Part shown: piece by piece, positions 1 to 7,221 of the stretch
How the letters are laid out: every line of letters starts with the position of its first letter
How positions within the stretch are numbered: position 1 is the stretch's first letter
NCBI GenBank assembly: GCA_964389005.1
Contig: CAYMCV010000105.1
Span: forward strand, 1 to 8,731
Origin: CAYMCV01 sp964389005
Lineage (GTDB): Bacteria > Bacillota > Clostridia > Lachnospirales > Lachnospiraceae
Length of the DNA stretch: 8,731 nt
Reading direction: 5' to 3'
The notes under the pieces: model-generated
What the model was told of the DNA's origin: nothing
What the model saw: the letters and a program-made list of their open reading frames with translations, nothing else
The model's database searches: none
Position numbers and translations under genes: made by a program

Positions 1-1
1 T

Positions 2-949
2 ACCACGAAACTAATAACCTGCGATTTGGTGTGCCATGGCGTGGTAAGCCCATTGGTTTTGAGGGCCTATCTGAATGATATCAGAGAAAAGGGAATTCAA
101 CCGCAAAGCATGAATTTTAGGAATAAGAAATACGGCTGGAAGAACCAAGTGGAAACGGTTGTGGACAACACGGGAACAGAGCATGAAAGCAGAGACTATA
201 CGGATGTGTTCTATACGAATTGTGCTTTGCGTGAGAGTTGTTATACCTGTAAATACGCTTCCGGGGACAGAGTCGGTGATATCACCGTTGGTGATTGCTG
301 GGGGATTGAAGCAACAAGACCGGAGCTTTATAGTGACAAGGGAATATCACTTGTCATAATCAATACGAATAAAGGTGCCAAACTGTTTTGTGAAGTGCAG
401 AAGGAACTCTGCGTAACATCGATTCATAAGGAAGAATGTATGCAGCAAAATCTGCATGCGCCAACAGAAAGGCCAATGGAAACGGATTTGTTCTGGGATT
501 TCTTCAGAATGCATAATTATACAGCGTTATTACGAAACCATGTAGATTATAGACGTGCCGATATGATGGAGGATGCAGTAAAATCATCCTGGCAATCTGC
601 ACTTGATCGGGGACAGCGGCTTGGGACTGCGTTAAGAAAGCGGGGGATAGAGAAGGTAGTTCTATGTGGCAACATACAAAACAACTATTTGGCAGAAATG
701 GAGTTTTCAAAGGAGGGAATGAAAATAGCGTGCATACTCGATTTATTTGATGATTATAAACGGGATCAATTATGGGGGGTACGGATTGTTAATGAGAAGG
801 CCTATATGAATGAGAGATGGGACAAGAACGAAACGATTATGATTACGGACGAAGTGAATGCCGTTGAGATTATGGAACGACTGGTGCAACTTGGAATTCC
901 GGCGTCCTGTCTGTTGCCACTCAGTTTTCTCGTTTCAATGGAGGTGTAA
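2..949 (+). CDS. Coenzyme F420 hydrogenase/dehydrogenase beta subunit C-terminal domain protein, 5'-truncated by window edge
   Basis: The reading frame is open to the left edge, so the true start is outside the window; a TTG at 26 can serve as start on paper but lies inside a conserved block (CDLVCHGVVSP), so it is not the real one. Counting from that TTG, the family hallmark lies at about residues 66-94: Cys66, then SCYTCKYA with Cys72 and Cys75, then GDITVGDCWG with Cys91, consistent with iron-sulfur binding. Full-length relatives usually carry an N-terminal 4Fe-4S ferredoxin region, which would be upstream. From about residue 190 to the end, the sequence (GIEKVVLCGN, then ACILDLFDD) looks like a Rossmann-type module appended to the FrhB/FdhB part. 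Such proteins commonly sit beside pyruvyl transferases and glycosyltransferases in polysaccharide loci, as here; the exact reaction is not known. The stop is one base before the next gene's start codon, indicating an operon. Confidence 0.85.
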   Translation, partial: TTKLITCDLVCHGVVSPLVLRAYLNDIREKGIQPQSMNFRNKKYGWKNQVETVVDNTGTEHESRDYTDVFYTNCALRESCYTCKYASGDRVGDITVGDCWGIEATRPELYSDKGISLVIINTNKGAKLFCEVQKELCVTSIHKEECMQQNLHAPTERPMETDLFWDFFRMHNYTALLRNHVDYRRADMMEDAVKSSWQSALDRGQRLGTALRKRGIEKVVLCGNIQNNYLAEMEFSKEGMKIACILDLFDDYKRDQLWGVRIVNEKAYMNERWDKNETIMITDEVNAVEIMERLVQLGIPASCLLPLSFLVSMEV

Positions 950-950
950 G

Positions 951-1982
951 ATGAAAAAAGTAGGAATACTGACATTTCAGAACGCAAACAATTACGGAGC
1001 CCTTCTGCAAGCATTTGCGTTACAAGAAACCGTTCGTTTGCTCGGTGCGGATGTAAGTATTATCGATTATGATGCACCGGTGATGAAACTTAAGGAAATG
1101 CAACAACCGGTATTTCGCGATTTTGAGGAGAATTATTTACATCTGACGCCACCGATGACAGAACGAAGAATGCTTGAAGAATTGCCACTGGATGTCGCAC
1201 TGGTAGGCTCGGATCAGGTATGGAATCCGACACTAACCGGTGGCGATTCCACATATTTCCTTGATTTTGCATCGAAGGATACGATTATTGCTTCTTATGC
1301 CGCAAGTATAGGAATGAATACGGAATATGTGATGCAGAAGGAAACTCTTTTTCAAACACAGCTTGCTCGCTTTCAAGCGATTTCCTTAAGAGAAGCATCG
1401 CATTTGGATTTTATCAGAAACCATATTGCGCCGACAGTTCCGCTGCAGGCACATGTGGATCCGACGCTGTTACTTACCCATGAGGATTATGAACGTCTGC
1501 TTCCCCTTGAAGATATCAAGAAGAAAGGATATATTTTTCTTTTTAGTTATAATTTTGATCCGTTTCTTATTGATATGGCGAATCTTTTGTCATTGAAGAC
1601 GGGAATACCGCTGGTTACCGTTTCAAGATATCGTGAGACTTTTTTTACCAAGGGAGCGGAGAGTTATGATGATGTGGAACCGCTAAAATGGCTTTCGTTC
1701 TTAAGAAATGCCGGTATTGTTTTGACAGATTCATATCATGGACTCATGTTGTCACTTATTTTTGAGAAACCGTTTTATGTATATACGCCGCTACGCCCCA
1801 ATGTCATTCGCATACTTGATATTTTAAAGACGTTACATTTGGAGGATAGGCGTCTGACCAATATTCAATCGATTGATGATATTTCATTTTCACTGGACTA
1901 TACAGAGGTTCGCAAGCAATTACAACTTTTACGGCAAGATGCTGTGGACTATCTAAAAAAAGTACTTTCCATGACAAAGTAA
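951..1982 (+). CDS. Polysaccharide pyruvyl transferase family protein
   Basis: The protein has 343 residues from the ATG at 951, which is preceded by GGAGGTG (940-946). The frame is open further upstream, to 858, but that would overlap the preceding gene and has no better binding site. Family hallmarks are visible in order: an N-terminal KKVGILTFQNANNYGALLQ segment, GSDQVWN at residues 86-92, VDPTLLL at 169-175, and TDSYHG at 259-264 followed by a hydrophobic stretch (LMLSLIFEKPF). Members transfer pyruvyl ketal groups from phosphoenolpyruvate to sugars of cell-surface glycans, although many relatives next to FrhB-type proteins have not been characterised and may do other chemistry. There is no signal peptide or membrane segment, so it should act in the cytoplasm. 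It begins one base after the stop of the FrhB-type gene, so the two are likely co-translated and may act as a pair. Confidence 0.88.
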   Translation: MKKVGILTFQNANNYGALLQAFALQETVRLLGADVSIIDYDAPVMKLKEMQQPVFRDFEENYLHLTPPMTERRMLEELPLDVALVGSDQVWNPTLTGGDSTYFLDFASKDTIIASYAASIGMNTEYVMQKETLFQTQLARFQAISLREASHLDFIRNHIAPTVPLQAHVDPTLLLTHEDYERLLPLEDIKKKGYIFLFSYNFDPFLIDMANLLSLKTGIPLVTVSRYRETFFTKGAESYDDVEPLKWLSFLRNAGIVLTDSYHGLMLSLIFEKPFYVYTPLRPNVIRILDILKTLHLEDRRLTNIQSIDDISFSLDYTEVRKQLQLLRQDAVDYLKKVLSMTK

Positions 1983-2075
1983 CAGTAATATGGAAGAGCA
2001 GAGTTGTCATGTATAGTCAATTTTTATATGACTGCAAGCAAAATCAACGAAATTGAATCAACGGAGGGGCTAAAG

Positions 2076-3059
2076 ATGTGTACAATAACGGTTTGCATGA
2101 TTGTAAAAAATGAGGCTGCGGTGTTGTCTCGATGTCTTGATTCCATACAAGGGGTATATGACGAGTTGATTATCGTAGATACCGGTTCTTCGGACAATAC
2201 AAAGGAAATTGCCCATCGTTATACAAATGAGGTCTATGATTTTGAATGGATTGATGATTTTGCGGCGGCACGAAATTATGCATTTTCGAAGGCACATATG
2301 GAATACATTTATTCGGTGGACGCTGATGAAATGTTGACGCCCGATCATCGTATGCAAATGCTTCAACTTAAGGAAATGCTTCTTCCGGAGATAGAAATTG
2401 TTCAAATGTGGTATATTACACCGGCAGAATACAATACAACAGAGAATTACGAGAAGGATTTAAGACCGAAGTGGTACAAAAGATTACGTGAGTTTTGCTG
2501 GATTGACCCGGTACATGAATCGGTCAGACTGGATCCGGTGGTGTATAACAGTGATATCGAAATTCTTCATTTGCCTCAGTCCATGCATGCGAAGCGGGAT
2601 TTGGATATTTTTAGCCGTTATTTGGCGGACAACCAAGTTTTATCTCATAAACTTCATTATATGTATGCGAGAGAATTGTTGATTGCCGGGGAGAGAGAAG
2701 ATTATGCCTGCGCAGAGGAATACTTTCAGAGAATTTATGAGGATGAACAGCAAGATGACGAAATGCGCTCGGAAGCACTGTGCATATTGCTTCGAATCAA
2801 AAGAGTGCTTGCCGGAAATGAAGCATTTCTGCAATTGGCAGAAGCCGGTGCGAAGAAATGGCCTTGTTCGGAATTGTTTACAGAGTTGGGAATCTTTTAT
2901 TATGAGAGAGCGGATATTGTTACCGCAAGGAAATGCTTTGAGAAAGCAATGAAAGAAGTTCAACCGATGATTTATTTGGCGGCACAGCAGGAAATACCGC
3001 GGAAGTATTTGCGTATGGGAGGAAATGATGAAGAATCAAACATTGATGCAGTTTTTTGA
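2076..3059 (+). CDS. Family 2 glycosyltransferase with TPR-like C-terminal region
   Basis: The protein has 327 residues from the ATG at 2076, chosen because GGAGGGG (2063-2069) lies just upstream and the family's N-terminal pattern starts right there (MCTITVCMIVKNE). A TTG at 2004 in the same frame lacks a binding site. The GT-A fold signature is clear: VKNEAAVLSRCLDSI, VDTGSSDNT at residues 34-42 (nucleotide-sugar binding), DDFAAARNYAF at 60-70, and the metal-binding DADE at 82-85. From about residue 200 the sequence is helical and repeat-like (alternating YARELLIAGE, AEEYFQRIYE, ARKCFEKAMKE), resembling TPR units. There is no transmembrane segment, so it is probably cytoplasmic. Donor and acceptor cannot be read from sequence; the neighbourhood suggests surface glycan synthesis or glycosylation of a protein. 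The last 32 bases overlap the amylase gene. Confidence 0.9.
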   Translation: MCTITVCMIVKNEAAVLSRCLDSIQGVYDELIIVDTGSSDNTKEIAHRYTNEVYDFEWIDDFAAARNYAFSKAHMEYIYSVDADEMLTPDHRMQMLQLKEMLLPEIEIVQMWYITPAEYNTTENYEKDLRPKWYKRLREFCWIDPVHESVRLDPVVYNSDIEILHLPQSMHAKRDLDIFSRYLADNQVLSHKLHYMYARELLIAGEREDYACAEEYFQRIYEDEQQDDEMRSEALCILLRIKRVLAGNEAFLQLAEAGAKKWPCSELFTELGIFYYERADIVTARKCFEKAMKEVQPMIYLAAQQEIPRKYLRMGGNDEESNIDAVF

Positions 3060-4500
3060 GTGGGACTTACCGGCGGACGCGCTTCTGTGGAAGCGTTGCA
3101 TGGCACAGGCGGCGCGCCTTGGCGATGCGGGAATTACGGCGGTATGGCTTCCGCCTGCGTATAAAGGGCACCAAGGTGCAAACGATGTCGGCTACGGGGT
3201 TTACGACATTTATGATTTGGGCGAGTTTGACCAGAAGGGGAGCATTTGTACCAAGTACGGCACCAAGGATGAATACTTAAAAGCTGTTCGTGCTCTGCAG
3301 AAACAAGGGATTGAAGTCTATGCGGATATTGTGTTGAATCACATGATGGGTGCTGACGGGTGCGAGACGGTCAATGCGGTTCGTAACGCTGACAACAACC
3401 GTCAGGAAACGGTGAGCGGAACAGAGAGTATTCTGGCATGGACGCACTTTTCATTTCCGGGTCGAAACGGACGCTATTCGGATTTTTGCTGGAACAGTTC
3501 GCACTTTAGCGGAACGGATTGGGATGAAAGCTACAAGAGAAAATCTCTCTTTCTGTTTGAAGGGAAGTCATGGAGTCGCGATACGGATGAGGAACGCGGA
3601 AATTACGACTACCTGATGGGCGCTGATTTGGATTTCAACAATCCGGAAGTAACCGCACATCTGACGGAGTGGGGGAAATGGTATTTATCGACAGTGAAAC
3701 CGAACGGATTTCGCTTGGATGCGGTGAAGCATATTGATTGTGATTTTTATCGAGAATGGTTAAAAGAGCTGCGCAAGACAAGCGGACAGGAGTTGTTTGC
3801 CGTAGGCGAGTATTGGCATTCGGATCTGAAGCGTTTGACACGGTATTTGGATCGCGTGGAGAATGCGATGTCGTTATTTGATGTTCCGTTACATTTTAAC
3901 TTCTTTAATGCATCGAATCAAGGCGGGACGTTTGACATGCGGTATTTGTTCGCGAACAGTTTGGTATCGGTGCGGCCGCAGAATGCGGTTACATTTGTAG
4001 ACAATCATGATACGCAGCCGGGACAGGCACTTGTGTCCTATGTGGCAGAATGGTTTCGGCCGCTGGCGTATGCATCCGTTTTGTTGCGGGAAGGTGGCGT
4101 ACCTTGTGTATTTTACGGTGATTACTATGGTTTACCGAGTCGCCATATCGACCCGATGCCGGAATTGAAGAAACTAATCAAGATTCGCGAACTGTATGCA
4201 TACGGTAAGCAAACGGATTATTTTGACCATGAGAATATTGTGGGCTGGGTTCGGGAAGGCGATAATGAACATGAAGATTCTGCGCTTGCGGTGCTTTTAT
4301 CGGACGGACCGGGCGGAAGTAAGAGGATGTGTATGGGAAGACATTTATCGGGAGCGGTCTTTTACGATGCCATCGGGCGGTGCACACAACCGGTGATGAT
4401 CGGCGAAGACGGATGGGGCGAGTTCGGCGTGGACGGCGGCTCCGCTTCGGTGTGGGTGACGAAAGAAGCGTATGAGTATTTGGAGACATTTTTAGAGTAA
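3028..4500 (+). CDS. Cytoplasmic alpha-amylase, GH13 subfamily 5
   Basis: The protein has 490 residues from the second of two adjacent ATGs (3025 and 3028). The binding site GGGAGG at 3017-3022 leaves 5 bases before 3028 but only 2 before 3025, so 3028 is preferred. It hydrolyses internal alpha-1,4 bonds of starch, glycogen or maltodextrin. The family opening (LMQFFEWDLPAD) is present, as are the four GH13 regions: DIVLNH (100-105), GFRLDAVKH with nucleophile Asp231, VGEYW with acid/base Glu261, and VDNHD with Asp328. With this start the catalytic residues carry the same numbers as in mature B. licheniformis amylase, and the C-terminal beta domain also matches (ITDGPGG-type segment). There is no signal peptide, so it is intracellular and likely acts on glycogen or imported oligosaccharides. 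It overlaps the glycosyltransferase gene by 32 bases with no promoter of its own visible. Confidence 0.95.
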   Translation: MKNQTLMQFFEWDLPADALLWKRCMAQAARLGDAGITAVWLPPAYKGHQGANDVGYGVYDIYDLGEFDQKGSICTKYGTKDEYLKAVRALQKQGIEVYADIVLNHMMGADGCETVNAVRNADNNRQETVSGTESILAWTHFSFPGRNGRYSDFCWNSSHFSGTDWDESYKRKSLFLFEGKSWSRDTDEERGNYDYLMGADLDFNNPEVTAHLTEWGKWYLSTVKPNGFRLDAVKHIDCDFYREWLKELRKTSGQELFAVGEYWHSDLKRLTRYLDRVENAMSLFDVPLHFNFFNASNQGGTFDMRYLFANSLVSVRPQNAVTFVDNHDTQPGQALVSYVAEWFRPLAYASVLLREGGVPCVFYGDYYGLPSRHIDPMPELKKLIKIRELYAYGKQTDYFDHENIVGWVREGDNEHEDSALAVLLSDGPGGSKRMCMGRHLSGAVFYDAIGRCTQPVMIGEDGWGEFGVDGGSASVWVTKEAYEYLETFLE

Positions 4501-4534
4501 GCGTGGTATGAGAAATTGTGCCGTTACATCAAAA

Positions 4535-4560
4535 ATCGAGTAGGCTTATGCCTACTCGAT
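4535..4560 (-). terminator. Intrinsic terminator of the FliD-like gene, possibly bidirectional
   Basis: A perfect 11-bp inverted repeat, ATCGAGTAGGC at 4535-4545 and GCCTACTCGAT at 4550-4560, encloses a 4-base loop. On the minus strand the stem is followed by a run of T (complement of the A-run at 4531-4534, with a further A-T pair in the stem), the standard rho-independent arrangement. It lies 28 bases beyond the stop of the FliD-like gene. On the plus strand the bases after the stem (TGCGATTGTT) are only moderately T-rich, so it is a weaker terminator for the amylase operon, but it lies between convergent genes and probably serves both. Confidence 0.85.
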
Positions 4561-4588
4561 TGCGATTGTTCATATGAAGTGCATTGAA

Positions 4589-5893
4589 TCAGCAGTAACT
4601 GTTGAACATCATACCGCTGTACTGGCTGGTGATGTAGGGTGTCGCGAAGTTCTGCCCGGGATTCTTGTAAGCGACGATGGTTTTCTGTACGTAGTCCATC
4701 GGATTCAAAGCGACCTGATTGGTCTTCTTCAAAACAGAACCGGTAAACTTACGAACCGAGGAAAAAATTTCACGGGCGTCGTTTTCCATGGCACTGTCTG
4801 CAAGCAACTGCTCGTCGACGGTAATGGAACCGTTATTCTCAACGATGAGACCGATTGCATCCAAATCATTGTGATAGTGAGAAGAAATGCGATTCATCTC
4901 ATCCACCAAATAACCTGCTTTGGGCTGTGAGGACAGATATTCCGAAGCCGCTCGCATGAAATCATTATAACCCTGAACCAAGTGCGTAACATTCTCGCGA
5001 AGCGATTCCACATCCGGTTTGGTTCCGACATGTGTCACGTCTTCGTCGTCCGCGCTGATTCCTTTGAGGTGGACTTCATAAGATTTCTCAACGGTAAATG
5101 TATTCGAATATGCACTGTGCTCCTCACCGTTTAAGGTAAAAATTGCATTCGCCGGAGCAGTGGTTACACGGTCGAGTCCGAAGTAGGAAACCGCACCCGC
5201 ACGACGGCTGGTCTTATCGTCCGATACCGAAAACGTATCCGTTCCGGCAGAAATGACACCGGTAGCCTTGGAAGTAAGCGCCAATGCAGAATTGCCGTTC
5301 TCGTCTTCAACAACATCAGCTTGAATTCCGATGTTGGCGTTGCGAATCAACTTGGCGAGTCGGTTCTGAATCACTTCGTTGGTATCGCCTTCCTTGATAT
5401 TGAATTGAAATTCATAGTTCAAACCGGAAATGGCAACATCAAAAGAATAGGTATCCGATGCAAGTCCCATGTCATCCGGTGCAAGGAACGTACCGTTATT
5501 CACCTGCGGTGCGGCCAATTGTTTCACGCCGATTCTGAAGGAGTCTTCCGTATCATCTGCGAATTCGCTTCCTACATAGTCGACATCCGCCAAAGCAGGA
5601 TTCGTGGAGTAAGCAGTCTTTTTGCTTAAAAGTGCATTCTCATCGAGACCGCCCAAAGACGCAATCGTATTATGCAACTCTCTGGCATTCTCTTTGATAC
5701 CTACGGCATATCGTTGTGTTTCCGGTGCTGTATCGATAATGGAAAGAGGGGATTCTTTGTTCAGTTTGACAATTGATTGACAGACATTACGAAGTTCACT
5801 TTTCTTGTGTGTGTCGTAACGTCCGACGCTTTTCGGCGCATAAGTTGTAAGATAATGATTATATACGTTATTCAACGCTGCGGTATAAGCCAT
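4589..5893 (-). CDS. FliD-like flagellar filament capping (hook-associated protein 2) family protein
   Basis: The protein has 434 residues from the ATG at 5893-5891, preceded on the minus strand by AAGGAGGGGG. The frame is open upstream to 5992, but those starts lack a binding site. The similarity to FliD is partial. Residues 118-137 (FRIGVKQLAAPQ) resemble the FliD N-terminal beta segment; residues 147-213 resemble a flagellin hook IN motif (amphipathic strands, then VIQNRLAKLIRNANIGI, then LALTSKATG). Residues about 297-317 (LRENVTHLVQGYNDFM) and 346-367 (IGLIVENNGSITVDEQLL) resemble the FliD C-terminal coiled region. The usual FliD opening is replaced by a Tyr-rich segment (YNHYLTTYAP) and a helical stretch. 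FliD forms the cap at the filament tip that folds exported flagellin. No other flagellar gene is visible, so its role here is inferred from the fold alone, and it could be an adhesin or a specialised cap variant. Confidence 0.6.
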   Translation of the reverse strand: MAYTAALNNVYNHYLTTYAPKSVGRYDTHKKSELRNVCQSIVKLNKESPLSIIDTAPETQRYAVGIKENARELHNTIASLGGLDENALLSKKTAYSTNPALADVDYVGSEFADDTEDSFRIGVKQLAAPQVNNGTFLAPDDMGLASDTYSFDVAISGLNYEFQFNIKEGDTNEVIQNRLAKLIRNANIGIQADVVEDENGNSALALTSKATGVISAGTDTFSVSDDKTSRRAGAVSYFGLDRVTTAPANAIFTLNGEEHSAYSNTFTVEKSYEVHLKGISADDEDVTHVGTKPDVESLRENVTHLVQGYNDFMRAASEYLSSQPKAGYLVDEMNRISSHYHNDLDAIGLIVENNGSITVDEQLLADSAMENDAREIFSSVRKFTGSVLKKTNQVALNPMDYVQKTIVAYKNPGQNFATPYITSQYSGMMFNSYC

Positions 5894-6013
5894 AACTGCC
5901 CCCTCCTTTCTTCCATGAAATAATACGTGCATCAAATTCAATTTTGATGTTGAACGGGTAAGATGTTTCATCCGTTCGGCGTATGGGCGCAAATCACCTA
6001 TTTATATGCTTAA

Positions 6014-6042
6014 ATCATAGCACCTTTGCAGGAAAATGGCAA
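6014..6042 (-). promoter_or_regulatory. Sigma-A type promoter of the FliD-like gene, extended -10
   Basis: On the minus strand TTGCCA (6042-6037) and TATGAT (6019-6014) are separated by 17 bases, and TGC directly precedes the -10 element, giving an extended -10. Transcription should start near 6007 and give an untranslated leader of about 114 bases before the ATG at 5893. I saw no flagellar sigma-28 style promoter (TAAA with GCCGATAA) in the intergenic region, which is notable for a FliD-like gene. Confidence 0.7.
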
Positions 6043-6053
6043 TACGATTGCCA
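6037..6053. promoter_or_regulatory. 17-bp palindrome overlapping the -35 element (candidate operator)
   Basis: TGGCAATACGATTGCCA is a perfect inverted repeat with 7-base arms around a 3-base centre. Six of its bases are the -35 hexamer of the FliD-like gene's promoter, so a dimeric protein bound here would block or alter polymerase binding. It lies about 40 bases from the divergent rpmG promoter. No regulator can be named from the sequence. Confidence 0.45.
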
Positions 6054-6092
6054 CTATTTTCGCATAAAAAAGCATTTATTTTGAAGAAACGG

Positions 6093-6121
6093 TTGACGCG
6101 AAAAAAAGGTTGTGCTATTCT
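6093..6121 (+). promoter_or_regulatory. Sigma-A type promoter of the rpmG-secE-nusG operon, extended -10
   Basis: TTGACG (6093-6098) and TATTCT (6116-6121) are 17 bases apart, with TGC just before the -10. The predicted start near 6128 leaves a leader of about 93 bases before rpmG. The promoter is divergent from that of the FliD-like gene; the two -35 elements are about 50 bases apart. Confidence 0.75.
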
Positions 6122-6167
6122 ACTAGAGCGAGATGAGTTTCATGTCTTTTTTTTATGCTTAAAATAT

Positions 6168-6189
6168 CGTCCTTTCGGACGGCTTTTTT
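6168..6189 (+). terminator. Terminator-like hairpin in the rpmG leader (possible attenuator)
   Basis: CGTCC (6168-6172) and GGACG (6177-6181) form a 5-bp stem with a TTTC loop, followed by GC and six T residues (6184-6189). It lies between the operon promoter and rpmG, so if functional it would attenuate the operon. The stem is short, so read-through is likely to be substantial. It could also be a simple processing or stability element. Confidence 0.5.
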
Positions 6190-6220
6190 CGCGTAAAAGA
6201 AGCTAAGAAAGGAGAAAAAA

Positions 6221-6370
6221 ATGCGTACAAGAATCACATTGGCATGTACTGAGTGCAAGCAGCGTAATTACAATACAACCAAGGATAAGAAAGAGCATCC
6301 GGACAGAATGGAGACCAAGAAGTATTGTAGATTTTGCAAGACTCATACGTTACACAAAGAAACTAAATAG
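6221..6370 (+). CDS. rpmG: 50S ribosomal protein L33, zinc-binding form
   Basis: The protein has 49 residues, starting at the ATG at 6221 after AAAGGAG (6208-6214), and has the usual L33 length. It opens with MRTRITLACTEC and ends with KTHTLHKETK. Cysteine pairs at 9/12 and 36/39 form the zinc-ribbon, so this is the Cys-containing (C+) paralogue rather than the zinc-independent one that some Firmicutes induce on zinc starvation. L33 is a small protein of the large subunit near the E site. It is the first gene of the block, with secE 35 bases downstream, the standard order in Firmicutes. Confidence 0.96.
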   Translation: MRTRITLACTECKQRNYNTTKDKKEHPDRMETKKYCRFCKTHTLHKETK

Positions 6371-6405
6371 TTGTCGTTGTATCTGATATGAAAGGAAGCA
6401 AGATT

Positions 6406-6615
6406 ATGGCAAATTCATCCAAGACGGAAAAGACGGCGAAACCGAATTTTTTCCGCGGTGTGAAGAAAGAATTCAAGAAAATCACCTGGCCCGACAAGAA
6501 TGAAGTTTTCAAACAGACGGTTTCTGTAACTGTAATATCAATTTTTACGGGAATCGTTATCAAACTGTTGGATGTTGCAATTATGTATGGGGTTGAACTG
6601 TTGACGACATTTTAA
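6406..6615 (+). CDS. secE: Preprotein translocase subunit SecE
   Basis: The protein has 69 residues from the ATG at 6406, preceded by AAAGGAAG at a suitable distance. An in-frame ATG at 6388 would add six residues but consumes that binding site and has none of its own. SecE clamps SecY in the SecYEG channel that exports proteins across the cytoplasmic membrane. The short single-span form is evident: a charged N-terminus, the conserved amphipathic segment KEFKKITWP at residues 21-29, and one membrane helix at roughly 38-62. It sits between rpmG and nusG, its usual position, with nusG starting 14 bases after its stop. Confidence 0.95.
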   Translation: MANSSKTEKTAKPNFFRGVKKEFKKITWPDKNEVFKQTVSVTVISIFTGIVIKLLDVAIMYGVELLTTF

Positions 6616-6629
6616 GCGAGGGGGATTGT

Positions 6630-7190
6630 ATGGAAGAGAATAAGGACATTGCCCAGAGCGATAATAAAAGCGGCAAAGGCATGGGCTGGTACGTTGTTCA
6701 TACTTACTCCGGATATGAGAATAAGGTGAAGACCAATATCGAGAAGGCCATTGAGAACAGACATCTTGAGAATGAGATTCTCGAAGTCAGAGTTCCGATG
6801 CTTGATGTGGTGGAAGTGAAGAACAATGCCAAGAAAACAGTCCAGAAGAAGATGTTTCCCGGATATGTTCTCATTAATATGGATGCCGATAACAATGACG
6901 CATGGTATGTCGTAAGAAATACCCGTGGCGTTACGGGATTCGTTGGACCGGGAAGTAAACCTGTACCTTTAACGGAGCAGGAAATGAAGGCATTGAATGT
7001 CGGAGAGACTTTCTCCATCGATGTCAAGGAAGGCGATACCATTACGGTTACAAGCGGAGTATGGCAAGATACCGTTGGTGTTGTGAAACGTGTGGATGCA
7101 GGTAAGCAGGTGGTTACAATCAATGTCGAACTCTTCGGCAGAGAGACACCGGTTGAGATCAACTACGCGGAGATTAAGAAGTGTAACTAA
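6630..7190 (+). CDS. nusG: Transcription termination/antitermination factor NusG
   Basis: The protein has 186 residues from the ATG at 6630, after GAGGGGG. The NGN domain is recognised by WYVVHTYSGYENKV (20-33), FPGYVL (76-81) and GVTGFVG (100-106). The C-terminal KOW domain follows from about residue 132 (EGDTITVTSG, then VGVVKRVD) and ends with FGRETPVE (169-176). NusG binds RNA polymerase near the clamp, affects pausing and processivity, and can link polymerase to the ribosome or Rho. The N-terminal 17 residues are a short polar extension (KDIAQSDNKSGKG), which is slightly longer than in most relatives but otherwise ordinary. About 165 bases, including a leader region, separate it from rplK. 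Confidence 0.97.
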   Translation: MEENKDIAQSDNKSGKGMGWYVVHTYSGYENKVKTNIEKAIENRHLENEILEVRVPMLDVVEVKNNAKKTVQKKMFPGYVLINMDADNNDAWYVVRNTRGVTGFVGPGSKPVPLTEQEMKALNVGETFSIDVKEGDTITVTSGVWQDTVGVVKRVDAGKQVVTINVELFGRETPVEINYAEIKKCN

Positions 7191-7192
7191 GC

Positions 7193-7221
7193 TTGTTCAT
7201 TGGGAGTAATCCCACTATAAT
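7193..7221 (+). promoter_or_regulatory. Probable internal promoter for rplK-rplA
   Basis: A consensus -10 TATAAT (7216-7221) lies 17 bases after TTGTTC (7193-7198), which matches the -35 consensus at three of six positions. It begins just after the nusG stop codon. Transcription would begin near 7228 and place the structured leader with the L1-like site in the 5' untranslated region. The weak -35 element keeps the call tentative, but a separate promoter for L11-L1 is common in bacteria. Confidence 0.55.

Noticed and set aside
858..950. Upstream extension of the pyruvyl transferase gene
   Set aside because: It would overlap the preceding gene by 92 bases, while the ATG at 951 has an excellent binding site and matches the family N-terminus.
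4574..4930. Plus-strand 118-codon frame opposite the FliD-like gene
   Set aside because: It is antisense to a gene with a binding site, a promoter and recognisable motifs, and it lacks a ribosome binding site.
5894..5992. N-terminal extension of the FliD-like gene
   Set aside because: The extension is basic and unlike the rest, it has no binding site, and it lies within the predicted untranslated leader.
6371..6405. tRNA gene between rpmG and secE, as in some relatives
   Set aside because: The spacer is only 35 bases and has no tRNA-like structure.
7201..7214. TGGGA-GTAA-TCCCA hairpin after nusG as a terminator
   Set aside because: The stem is only 5 bp and no T-tract follows; it lies in the spacer of the predicted promoter.
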